From: Akebia trifoliata
Lineage: Eukaryota; Streptophyta; Magnoliopsida; Ranunculales; Lardizabalaceae
DNA: 64,000 nt
Assembly: GCA_017979445.1 (NCBI GenBank)
Contig: CM030717.1
Span: forward strand, 11,427,639 to 11,491,638
Direction: 5' to 3'
Shown here: positions 12,091 through 23,073 of the stretch, piece after piece
Numbering within the stretch: the first letter of the stretch is position 1
Layout of the letters: each line of letters starts with the position of its first letter
Program-made: the position numbers and the translations under genes
The notes under the pieces: model-generated
Told to the model about the DNA's origin: nothing
The model's database searches: none
Seen by the model: only the letters and a program-made list of their open reading frames with translations

Positions 12091-14803
12091 AAATTTGTTC
12101 AAATTCCCAAGAGTATGATTTTTGAAATGTATTACAGAAAACCTAGAATGTTTCAAAGAAAATAATTTTAATGTTTACTAGGATAATTTTGAAATGCTCA
12201 AAAAGCATGATTTAAAGTGGTTTTGCACTTTTCAAAACTCAATTATTTTGAGTTGCAAAAGAATCAAAGTTCTGGAGTTGCAAAAGAATCAAAGTTTTGG
12301 AGTAAAATAACATGATTATTGGTAAACTGACTCAAAATTGTTTTAAGCACATTACACGTCAAGCGAGTGAATTTCGAGTCAGTTTACCAGGACTCAAATA
12401 AAATTTCTTTTAAACTTTTTAGCATATGTGGAGATTTAACATTTTGCCTAATAAATTATTAGTTGTCATTATTATTTGTTATTTAATAAAAGAGTTCAGA
12501 TCATTTGCACCTAAGGTGAAGGATTGAAAACCTCCTCTCACGCCTCAATACATGTCACCTTTCAGGAAAATTTTGAAAAGAAGAAATTTTAGGCATTAAT
12601 TCCTTGGATTGTGGCTTACGTGACATGCATTTAAGTATGGGGGGAGGAAGTTGATCCTCTATAGCACAAGTTCCTATGACACACTTTCAATTGATAAGAG
12701 AGAATCAGATTAGGAAAAAAAAAATTAACACCTCAGCCTTCTTGTGATCATGACTTAGATCTGATTTTTTTTTTTTTTTTAAACATACTATTTTACTCCA
12801 GATCCACATTTTTACAAATGAATGGCTACTAAGCTCCCAATATTTTAAGTTTGGGATTTAATTGCATCGTTGATGTGGCGTTCTTCCAATCATTGAAAGT
12901 GTACTACAAGGTGTTACAGGAACCTTGTGCTACAGAGGATCCACTTTCATAGAACAAAAATTAAATAACCTTGGCAAGCAAAGGTTGATCCACAGAGACA
13001 ACGTTATCCAATTATCTTTCTAACTCAAACCAATTAAGGATTTTGGGTGACCAATTAAAAATTAATTTAGAAGTATCTATCAATTAATTTAATAAAAATA
13101 TTGTAAATCTATTAGAAATAAGAGAAAAGTTTAACTCAGTCAAATCTACCCAGCAAATATAGTAAATAAACAAGTTCGAATCTTTTTTATCTCAATCTAC
13201 TCAGATAAAGCTAATGCCCGTAGATCGGAAAGTAAATATGATTTAACACATATAATAATTAAAAAGTATGATTCCCTCTTTAAATAAATAAATATCAAAA
13301 TCAAAATCAAACTATTGAAACTAAGCATGATTTCACTTGACTTTATCTAAAAATTAAACCATCAAAACTCTCAATAATTTAAAATAGATTTTTAACACAT
13401 TTATAAACAAAAAGTAAATCCAAACAGAGGTTAGTCAAGAAACATTGAAAGACTAATAATAACAAAATAAAATAAAAAAGATAGAGATAGATGAAAGAAG
13501 AAAAACTTAGCTTTTATTAATCTTAGAATTGAATTTGACAGAGTCTCCTTACAAAAAGCGAAACTAAGAAAGAAATAACAAAAATATGAAAAAATCCTAA
13601 TTTTCTAAACTTAATTCTGATGATCTAGATATATATCTACTATCCCTTTTTAAGCTTTGGTCTAATCTCCTATTTATAGGGTTTCTAAGGTTTCAGATAA
13701 CATTTTGAATTCACACGATTCTAAAAGTTGACTTCAATCAGAATTTTTTTTAGTCGCCATCACACTAGACAAATCTCCAAGCAATCCATTCTTTGTTCAC
13801 CGCACTGCCCTACCCAACCTGGGCATTGTAGTCCATGTGGACCCAATTGGTCTTGGTCTTAATCAATTGACTTTGTTTGGATCTTGGATCGCAATGAATG
13901 CTTCAAATTTTCTGATATGTTTTTGAAAATTTGTAACTTTTTCCTATTATACGAAAATAACTGTAATTAGGTCTAAAATACACCATTTATTTGAAATTAA
14001 CAATAATTATGGACTAACAATAAATTATATCTAATTAGGGGGTTAAGTGTATAGTTTACTCGTAAAGTCTACGTAATTAGGCTCTAAAAATCACTTTCTA
14101 TAGACCCTAGTCAGTTAACACAGTCTTAACACAACTTAAATAAGCCATTCGTTTGGTTCGTTGTATATCACGAACCATGAGCGAATCGTATCGCAAATTG
14201 ATTCGGTTTGACACTTTTTAGCGAATTAGATAACCTTGAGCATAGCCCTCTAACACTAACCCTTAGATGGCTATCCAAGCCATTCAAATTATCTAAATCG
14301 TGGCTATTGTGAAATAGCCATGATGTCACCTCCATTTTATAAAGGAAAATCCTAAAGTGAATGCATTTCACAATGCGTTGATGTGGAGGTGTCCATGGAA
14401 CCATAGATATTTTTCTCGAGATACGAGTGAGAGGGTTTATATGCGAATCCATATATATATAATATTAGTTCGAATCCATTTCTATTAGGGTGGGTCTATT
14501 TGCACACATTAAAATAGCTCATTTCACCCACTTACTTGCGACAATAAGCCAAAACAAAAGTGTAAAATGATAATTTGAACAAAAATACTTAAGTGGGTGC
14601 AATGAACTATTTTGGCATGTGCTGCAAATAGACCGACTCTTTCTATATGTGGTAGTGGATAAAGATTTGACTTTTTGTAATCGATTCCTGCTTTTGAAGT
14701 TATGAAAACAAACAAATGAAGTAATAATTTCGTGATTCTCTTCTATTATTACCTCTGAAAAGGCAGAAGTGAAGCTGAGCTTAGGAAATTGGTTCGTTTG
14801 TCG

Positions 14804-17800
14804 ATGGAAGGCGTAATGAGTTCTTCGCCGAAGCTATTGGCAGATAAAACCCTAATTCTAAACAGAGCTTTTTCTTGCACTTGCAGAGCTCTTCTTTTTA
14901 CTCCACATCAGATTCGTTTCTTCCCATCTCACAAGAAACTCAATCATCATTCGATTTCTTTCAAATTCAAGGCGATTCAGTCCTCTCAAACACAGGCATC
15001 TATCTCTCTCTCTCTCTCTAGAATTTTATTCGTTTCTTCTTCTTCTTTTTGTTTCTGATTATGTAATTTTCTTGCTTTTTTTTTATTTCCCGGTTTATCA
15101 AAATCTCTTCTTGTTTGCTATTTATTTTGTGTCGTAGGGTTTGTTTCATTGATCCATCCATCTATTTCTGCTCTGTAATTTACACATTTAAACAAAATTA
15201 AGTTTCTTTTAAGTGTTTAATTTTATATAAATATGTTTAATAATGGTTCAGGCAAATGTGGGGACGGCAGAAGCTCTGAATCCAGCAACAAGTAACTTCT
15301 AATTCTTCTTGTGGTTTCCCAATAAATTGATATATTAAATTTTAATTTTTGTCCTTTTTTTACTACTCAGATCAATCAAAGAATGTACATGTGAAATTTC
15401 AATTACAAAAGGAATGTTTGTTTGGTGAGCAATTTCTACTTGTTGGGGATGATCCCATCTTTGGCTTATGGGACCCCGAAAATGCGATACCGTCGGATTG
15501 GTCAGATGGACACACTTGGACAGTTGAGCTGGTGAGAATGATGAATTCATGAAGAACATTAGATTTACATAATGGATATTTTACACAGTCGGATAAAAGT
15601 TTTTCAAAAACTACGTAAGCGGATATGATATTCCGTTGTAAAAACTTTTATAAGATATAAATGTAAATTCATTATGAAAGTATTTACACAGATGGATAAA
15701 TTTATTTTGTTACACAAATAGTTTAAAATCGTATCTGATTATGTAATTTGAGCAATAGTTTTATCTGTTTCCGTATTTTCTTCACTAATTGAGGGACTGC
15801 AAGTTTTGTTGTGTGGTTGTGTGTTTTGAATAGGATTTGCCTATGGGAAAATCAATCAAATTCAAGTTCATACTAAAAGGAATTATGGGAGAAGTTGTGT
15901 GGCAACCAGGCTCAGATCGAATTTTGAAGACTTGGGAGACTAAGAACACGATTATCGTTTTAGAAGATTGGGCAGATGCCAATGTTCAAAAGATAACAGA
16001 GGAGGAACCAATGGTTAATCCAAACACAGAGTTGATTGTTTCAGAGAACATTAGTAATCCAAAAGAGGAAGTCATGGGTTATATGAACAAGAAACCACTT
16101 GTTGCAGAAAACATTTCTTGTCCAAAAGATTTGGAAGATGCCAATGTTCAAAAGATAACAGAGGAGGAGCCGATGGTTAATCCAAACACAGAGTTGATTG
16201 TTTCAGAGAACATTAGTAATCCAAAAGAGGAAGTCATGGGTTATATGGACAAGAAACCACTTGTTGCAGAAAACATTTCTTGTCCAAAAGATTGGGAAGA
16301 TGCCAATGTTCAAAAGATAACAGAGGAGGAACCGATGGTTAATCCAAGCACAGAGTTGATTGTTTCAGAGAACATTAGTAATCCAAAAGAGGAAGTCATT
16401 GGTTATATGAACAAGAAACCACTTGTTGCAGAAAACATTACTTGTCCAAAAACGGAACCATTCATGGAGAATATTAGTTGCTCGAAAGAGGAACCCAAGG
16501 CCAATGTGAACGAGGAATCGATGGTTGTGGAGAAAAAAATTTGTCTGATAGAGGAACCCAGGGCCAATCCAAAAGAGGAAATGATTGTTGCAGAGAATAT
16601 AGTTGAGAGTAATGGAAAAGCTATACCCATCAAAAGGCCGATGTCCATGAAAGATGAGGATTGTTTGGTTAATTATGAAGGAGAGCCGGTTCTAGTACCT
16701 GGATTGACTCCATTACCAACTATAGCTACTAGAGAAACTCTCCCTAAAGAAGTTGACAATGGAACTGTTGTGGACGCTCTGCAGGAGCTGATGAACCTGA
16801 AGGCGAAAACTTGACCAAGGTAACATTGTTTTGTTTTTTCTCTTTATTTTATTTATTTTTTTCATTTATGTAGGCACACTTGCATTTTGTTCCTGTTAGT
16901 GACTGGTTCAAAATTTACGGAACTTATACCATTTCCCTTTTCGCGGTTAATAAAAATGAATTGTTTCTGGTTTATATAATATCATCCTGAAATTAATCTG
17001 CACAGTTATGGGAGAAGTGAGAGAAAAATTGGAAACATTACAACTCTCTCAAACCTGCTCCCATTTCCATTCAAGAGAGAGAATAATAGACACATCTCAC
17101 TACATTGATCATAGTAATTTAGGGGATTCAAGAAGCGAATTATTTATCCCAAGCATTCTTCTTATGTCTAGATCCAATCTCTTGATCCCTGTGGAAAGGG
17201 AAAAAAAAGAATTTCACATCCTTTGTCTTGAGAAAGAAGGATTAGGGAAATAATCCTATTAATTGTAGCTTTTTTCAGACCTCAAGGAAAAGCATGAAAA
17301 GGAATAATAAATAAATAAAGCTCAAACAGTATGATCCCTCGTCACTTCTTTCATTTTGGGGTGATCTCATAGCTCTTGGTCTGTTGTGATTGTGAAAATG
17401 TAATTGTTAGGTGCTCCATTTTATTTTCTTATAGAGATTGAACTTAGAATCTGTGCTTGAAAGATAGCCATGCATAGATTGATAAGGGGTGTACGGATTC
17501 TCAAGAAGAGAGGAGCCATGTTGATTCCCCCCCACCTAGTTAATAGTGAGAGGTTATCATAGATTGGAGCATCTACATGTTCATGGATGATGATCAGTTA
17601 AATTGTCTTCTCTCTTCTATCTATATTGGAGTAAATGAAATAGAAGTTGAAGATCGGGGCACCATAGCTTTTTGTGGCAATCGACTTACATGTCAAACAT
17701 GTGGTATAAGCTGCAGTTCATCACCAAATAAATATGAGTAAGCTTATTAGTTTAAAGCTCTCTGCTCTCAATCAGTTTAAAGCTCTCCATTCGTGTTGAT

Positions 17801-18131
17801 ATTCCAATAGCTACTGCGTGTATGACAGCACGAATTCTGAGCAGCAAACAATCCCTGACATTTTTTTTTCTTTGGTTTTATTTTTCATGAATTCCAGAAG
17901 CACGATAAGAAAGAACACAAGGTGGCAACAACTGTAATGTTCAGTGATGGGCCCATGGAAGAACAGGCTGGCGATGGGCTTGGAGAAAAACCTCATTTAA
18001 CCAAAGAACAAGAACAGACTGATTGTGAAACAGATGGTGAAGATGTCTTGCAAAAGGACATCCAATGGGGTGGTAAAACACTGCACAAGCTTCTAAGGAA
18101 TCTGGGTTTCATTTCGAATCAACTTATCTGA
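14804..18131 (+). CDS. CBM20 starch-binding-domain protein, probably plastid-targeted (frameshift near 3' end of exon 4)
   Basis: The model has exons 14804-14995, 15252-15291, 15371-15531, 15834-16819 and 17898-18131. The N terminus is Ser/Arg/Lys-rich and acid-poor, like a plastid transit peptide. Exons 3-4 encode one CBM20 fold: [22 protein letters not shown], then [25 protein letters not shown] and VVWQPGSDR. This non-catalytic domain binds starch or glycogen. Exon 4 continues with three 54-residue repeats and an acidic tail. Exon 5 encodes [15 protein letters not shown] and ends [12 protein letters not shown]. Phases agree at every junction except that the exon-4 frame stops at 16812. The frame that reads [11 protein letters not shown] into the donor at 16820 is shifted by one base, so a 1-bp deletion near 16770 is inferred. 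The exon-1 donor appears to be GC rather than GT. It resembles Arabidopsis At5g01260; a catalytic role is not indicated. Confidence 0.8.
15560..15720. mobile_element. Small hairpin insertion in CBM20 intron 3
   Basis: Imperfect inverted halves (ataaaagtttttcaaaaact and gttgtaaaaacttttat) surround a centre near 15625. The segment tttacacag(t/a)(c/t)ggataaa occurs twice, near 15579 and 15685. The corresponding intron in block B lacks the whole segment, so it is probably a short MITE-like insertion private to A. Confidence 0.4.
15975..16452 (+). repeat. In-frame 162-bp coding tandem repeat, three copies
   Basis: The codon triplet encoding D-A-N-V-Q starts at 15975, 16137 and 16299, an exact 162-bp (54-residue) period. 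Units are nearly identical, with single substitutions such as N/S in MVNP(N/S)TE and M/I in EEV(M/I)GY. Each unit encodes an acidic, Pro/Glu/Asn-rich spacer ([35 protein letters not shown]). Later sequence to about 16610 has shorter diverged versions of the same words ([26 protein letters not shown]), showing an older repeat history. Confidence 0.95.
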
Positions 18132-18180
18132 ACCATAACACGGAAAGACCTGCATTCTCGATGTTGTTATATGTGCATAT

Positions 18181-18436
18181 AAGTATGTATGTCCCTTATC
18201 CAATCAGCTGTGAGAGTATGTAGGTTGTGTGTTCAATAACCAATATGAGCAATATTTCCTCGGGGCCACCCGCGAGAGCATTCCCTCACTTACCTGGTGT
18301 GTTTGATGTGTGGGCATTGCACTTGCCCGGGGGAGGGTACCATATGCCTTGGTTCCAGCCCTGGCTCATCCAGTCCCCCTAGTCGGACATACATCCTGAC
18401 ACCCCTGTTATTCAAAAAAAAGTATGTATGTCCCTT
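18181..18436 (+). mobile_element. SINE-like retroposon with 17-bp target-site duplication
   Basis: aagtatgtatgtccctt occurs at 18181-18197 and 18420-18436. Between them is a non-coding body of about 220 bp ending in an A-run. A weak box-B-like word (gttcaataacc) lies at about 18231, and GC-rich text (ccacccgcgagagcattcc) is unlike the surrounding AT-rich DNA. The insertion lies 50 bp downstream of the CBM20 stop codon, in the presumptive 3' UTR. Confidence 0.75.
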
Positions 18437-19141
18437 CTGCCTGATCTTGTATAATATTCTTTGAGGCACCTGATCTGGTAGCTTTTCTTGTAAAATGTAA
18501 TGTGAGATATTTTGGAAATTGAGTGCTTATTGATGCTGGTTGTACATATTCATATTTTCCAAATACAATAGTGCATCAGCATCTCTATAATGATGAGGCT
18601 CAGTTTATTTGGAGAATAGGGGGAACTAAGAGTTAATTCTGCAGTAATTTAGCATTTAATGATTTTTATCTGAAAGAGAATAATATGAATCATATAAGGA
18701 TGCATGGGATACACTGTATCATAATCATGTAGGTTATAATAGACAACTACACATTGTTACTAAAGTATTGGTGATTAGAATATTTAACTTTAAATAATAA
18801 GAAAAAAACTTGGATAAATTATATTAGGATTACTTTCTTTCTAGTTTCTACATCTTGCTTGATGTAATCTCTATAAATATCTTAGAAAGTATCATCCAAG
18901 ACTTTCAAATCAATTTGATATATGAATAATGATTTTCTCATGTACCCTCTATGACACACGTCCCTTGATGTGGCATGTACTAGAACCATAGATATGGTTC
19001 TAACCCACATCAGGGGGCAAGTGTAAAAGGAGGCGTTAGAAAATCAGGACTCTTAATATATTTCCCGTTGTCTAAGAGAGGAGAGTTTCTTACAGGAAAT
19101 GATGGACTCAAACACCTAGATGGGTAGATACATAACATTTT

Positions 19142-19470
19142 CCTTACTAGGATTTTAAGCCTTACTAAAGGAATTTTTTTGCTCAAATGGATTACCACAT
19201 GGGCAAGTTAACACCACAGCCCTTTAAATGTCATGGAAAAACTCAGATAAAAAATAAAGAAAAAAAGAAAAAATCTTTTGGACTTGATCCATGGTTTTTA
19301 ACTTCCGCCTAGCTCACAAATTTAAAATTAAATGGTGAAAATTAACTTTTTTTTTTCTAAAGTTCATAGAATTTTGTCCTCCCACAACTCTAAAGCATGG
19401 GATCTTGGACGCCACATGTTGAGCCCAAGAACCCTCAGTAAGGGTGAAATCCTTACTAATTTAGTAAGAC
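19142..19470. mobile_element. MITE family M2, copy 1
   Basis: The ends are inverted matches: ccttactaggattttaagcc on the left, and gaaatccttactaatttagt on the right. Two further copies lie at 28080-28390 (opposite orientation) and 49484-49743. The shared interior includes atttgagcaa/ttgctcaaat, gaattttgtcctc and gagcccaa. No coding capacity. Confidence 0.6.
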
Positions 19471-20165
19471 TAGTCGAACTCGGGGTAGATATTCCCCAGT
19501 GCTAATGCTCAGGACATCTGCATGTCCTTTACAGGATAGAAAGTCATTTCATACGTTAGTCGAAGTGAAAAGGAAATATGTACAATGATCCAACACTAAT
19601 CTTCGTCTTAGTAAAAGCACACTTTCCCAACAGTATTATCATTCGTTTTTAGAATCCCTTTTTTCTTTCTTTTTCTTTTTTTTCCCTTTTTTTTTTTTTT
19701 TTTTCTTTTTTAAGCTTTATGAAAGGTGTGGGGGATTATTCGCACACGTTAACCACATCGCCCAGGAAAAATAAATAAATAACATGATCTTCAGAGAGAA
19801 TCAATGCTGATTCCAAAATGTTGGGATAAGGTTTTGATGATAATGATGAGAGCCACATGAGAGAAATATTGATCGTACACTTCAACACACATTGATGCAC
19901 AAGTCTAAGAGTATATTTAATGCCCAAATAAGCTATAATCACTCTACTTAAACATACAGATAAGCTAAAATCCTTGATGATGATGATAAGCTAAAAGAGG
20001 TTAATGCAACAATATTACATATACTTTTAATGTTTAATTAAGATAAATATTTTTCTTTTTAATTAGATTAAAATTTATTAGGGCACATTAAATTACTTAA
20101 TTGTGTTTTATGCTTAGTTGAGCTATAAATATAAGCAAAGGAAATTTTGACGTTACCCGCTCGCT

Positions 20166-20414
20166 AAGATGGTAACGTTTGTAACCCCAAGGGGTTGGCC
20201 TAGTGGCAAGCTGAGCCTTGATAAGCTCCTCATGAAGGATAGGTCAAGTGTTTGAAACCCCACGAAGCAATGAATTCCTTGTGGCCACCCTCCCCAAGGT
20301 CCGGGGTCACAAATTTATTAGGCCACGTAGGACTTTCCAAGGGGGCGGTGCGTATGACCGTGGGATTAGTCTCAACTGAAGGATGGGGATACCCAAAAAA
20401 AAAAAAGATGGTAA
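20166..20414 (+). mobile_element. tRNA-derived SINE (block A only)
   Basis: The target-site duplication aagatggtaa is at 20166-20175 and 20405-20414. The body has a good polymerase III box A (ttggcctagtgg, 20195-20206) and box B (gtttgaaacccc, 20250-20261) and ends gatacccaaaaaa. In block B the equivalent site, 30852-30861, is empty: the same ten bases occur once without the insert. The insertion therefore postdates the block duplication. It is not a functional tRNA gene because the tRNA-like part has no cloverleaf pairing and runs into an unrelated body. Confidence 0.88.
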
Positions 20415-21138
20415 GGTGGGGGGAGTGTTGATACCATGACTATGTCTCGCTTGCCTATCAATAAAATATGTCAGAATTGTTTACTAGTCACCAATGGATA
20501 ACATCACCAAGAATGCAAAATAAAGAAAGAGAAGAGCCACTAACCACTACCAGACCCATTATCCTATCGAGTCTGACAAAGTCTAGAGGGCGAAGTCTGA
20601 TAGGGAGTCAATTTGGCACCTCGTCCCTATCCCATGTGTGCGCAAAGGAAAGGGAAACTGTAACTCATTGGAAACGAGGGAGGAACCAAGTCGACTCTTG
20701 ATCTCCCTATGCAACCTTGCATCAGAAATTTACCATACTCTTCACCTGGATCTAGTAATCAAATACAATGTCTAATCATTTGATCTCATGTTTGCCCAAC
20801 AATGCAAGCCCACAAAAAAAAATTGAACAATTTCACAAATGTTTTCTGATTCCAGGTGAAGGATATTGAGATTATAATTGCCATTGTGAAAATATAATGA
20901 GGAACCGAACATACAATTACTGTACAAAAAACAAGAAGGCCCTCTACCCAAAAGATATTAGAAGAACTGCAGATGAGTTATCTACCTCAATAGTAGCTTA
21001 ATTCAGATTCAGTGGTGGAAGAAGAGATGAGCAAAAGCCCCAAAATGCATTAATGAGATGGCCGATTTGTTGGACCCCTCTCAATCGTATACCTCTCTAT
21101 AGCCGAGGATTTTCTATCCGTTCCTATTCTATAACTCA

Positions 21139-22960
21139 TCAGATAACTGGATTCCCATTCTTTTGGAATTGCGAGGATGATACTTGTAACCCACGCATAA
21201 GTTCTACCTTCGATTGTTTGGTTGGAATGGTTTGCGATGACCTGAAAAAAAAAAATGAGAAACTAAAAATTTCTACACTTGGAAAAGAAAGAAAACCTTC
21301 AAATATTTCTGCACATCATGATTTTATTAACTGACATTTATATGCAGAAAAAATCTTCCCATGTCATGATGCCACTGTTCAGAAGTTTCAGCATTGGTCA
21401 TGCTGAATACCAAAGCACACAAAAATTTGAAATTTTACCCAGTCATGCATAATGGAATGGCGTTGGGTAGACATGGTTCAGATGGAAGCTTTTGGTCCCC
21501 AAGTAGTGACGAGGTGTCAGATGGGATTATGTGTGTCAAAGTTTCTTGCATAATTTTCCCACTTCACATCATGCTTCTAAGTTGTGTCGTCTAAAGACTT
21601 GGAGGAGCTTTTTCAGAGATGTAATTCCCAGCAGTTTCCCACCAACTGTGAGGCAATCAAGGCTTCATAGGAAAAAAATTTTAAGGTCCTACCATTAGAT
21701 TTCCATGCACGTATATAAAAAAAATTCTTATACAAGGTGTTTTGATTTTATATAACCAAGAGTTGTCCCGTCAAGCCATCTCCAAGGAATCCCTTCCCCT
21801 TCATGGTAGCTAACGGTCAAATTAACTATTTTCTGCGAAGACTATGGTCAAGAAAAAAACTTTTTATCAATCTTATCTCTCACCTTGGTGATTTTGCACA
21901 CTTTTGTGCTTGTTGATTTGCCATGGATTTCAAATACCCAGACACCTCCCCACCAGCGTGCAAAGTGTTTATGCAAATCAAGAGGAGAAAATTGAGCCCT
22001 TTGAGGAAAAAATAACAAAAGCCATATACGGCACATAGCTATACAACAACAACCACCTTACCCCAAAGATTTAGTGTTCGGTTTAATGAATCTTGTTTCC
22101 CAAACTTAAAGAAAATAATCCACCCAAGTTCAAAATGCCACAACCCATAAGTGGAGAAAATGATTTTAGGCCCCTTGCACAAAGTTGGGCAACAGATACC
22201 ATAGAAATAACTTATTTGAGTACCACACACATGATAAGCTATTTCAGATCATACAGAAGACTGTCAACACCAAATCTCACTGAACCAAATCCCAATCCAC
22301 AGCTACATATATATCTGCAATTTAAACAACAGCATCTGATTACAAACTTTAATCAAGGTAAAACATACATCTAACTAGGACAAATTTTATTCATGATTAT
22401 AAAATGAATGCACACCTACAATCTATACTTGCTATTATATGGTAGAAAAAGATGGCAGCTCATACACCAATATCACATTCATGTGAAGTAACAAATACAA
22501 TACGTCTTTATCATCTAGTTAACCCTCTCTAACTGTATATTTACAGTAAGTGGTCATCATTCAGAGGTAACTATGTCCTACAATAATCAAAACTTAAGGA
22601 GTTACTCTGTACCAACACCCCTTCCATAAAATTTACATGGTATCTATTATATGTTTTACCAAAAAAGTAACCAGTTCTTTGATCTTCAGAGTTCATTTAT
22701 TCACTCAAGAGATCCCACGTCGACAAGGAACACTTCCTAATGTCATCATATACAATAAATTTGCAATATATCCACTGAGTTGAATATGAAGGAACAAAAA
22801 TTGGACTGTTCCATGACTTGCCTTCTGAATATTAAATGGGCCACGAGCAGTACCGACTTTACGACTTCCTTTCTCATTCTTAGCATCACGGATAATCTAT
22901 GTAACTAATGCAGCTACGTAAAATGTAAAAATAAATAAATAAATCTCTTACGATTCGATT
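21139..22960 (-). pseudogene. CPL1 3'-end pseudogene copy (block A)
   Basis: These are the minus-strand paralogous copies of the last CPL1 exons. The final exon copy (21139-21241) is the same 103-bp length as in the intact gene and still reads QTIPTKQSK...FQKNGNPVI before TGA. The penultimate exon copy (21884-21957) is also the same length as in block B, but its acceptor AG is changed to AC at 21958-21959. The dsRBD-like exon copy has an in-frame stop, and most of the exon equivalent to 33250-33398 is deleted. There is no upstream phosphatase domain, so this is a truncated duplicate without its own promoter. A near-intact last exon suggests a fairly recent duplication. Confidence 0.8.
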
Positions 22961-23073
22961 CTCTGGTACTCTTCTTGAGCAGGTGTGAGTTACGAAGAGA
23001 TGCCCAACCTTGTTTATGTGTGCATGTATGTCTTGGGACAAGTATATATCTATAGTCAAATGTATAAAAATAT

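Larger units (their letters stand above)
7992..14803. other. Gene-free AT-rich intergenic region
   Basis: I find no supported gene. It holds a LINE tail (8934-9031), a MITE copy (9636-9975), a run of degenerate repeats (10820-12090), a poly-C tract near 11168-11183 and several poly-A/T tracts. Near 12930-13030 there is wording typical of old retrotransposon debris (gcaagcaaaggttgatccac). The region 14363-14425 repeats a segment also seen near 1022-1090. Open frames here are short and AT-biased, without motifs. Confidence 0.5.
14830..22985. repeat. Segmental duplication block A
   Basis: Block A and block B (26650-34040) are collinear over exon 1 to the end of the CBM20 gene, the following intergenic stretch and the antisense 3' part of CPL1. 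Matching anchors include ccctaattctaaacaga (14844/26662), tccatctattt (15160/27240), aatccagcaaca (15279/27958), cttgttggggatgatcccat (15438/29238), attagggcacattaaattac (20076/30762) and ataactggattcccattctt (21142/31331). Block A has an extra segment of about 1.7 kb (18190-19860) and a SINE that B lacks. Confidence 0.9.

Noticed and set aside
15975..16452. CRISPR-like regular repeats
   Set aside because: The period is 162 bp with no spacers, all in one coding frame of a plant gene; this is a coding minisatellite.
17008..17253. Possible extra CBM20 exon ([15 protein letters not shown]...)
   Set aside because: It is not needed for phase between exon 4 and exon 5, has no good donor after it, and is not recognisable in block B.
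20190..20265. tRNA gene from box A/box B
   Set aside because: It is the head of a SINE: A-tail, 10-bp duplication and an empty site in block B.
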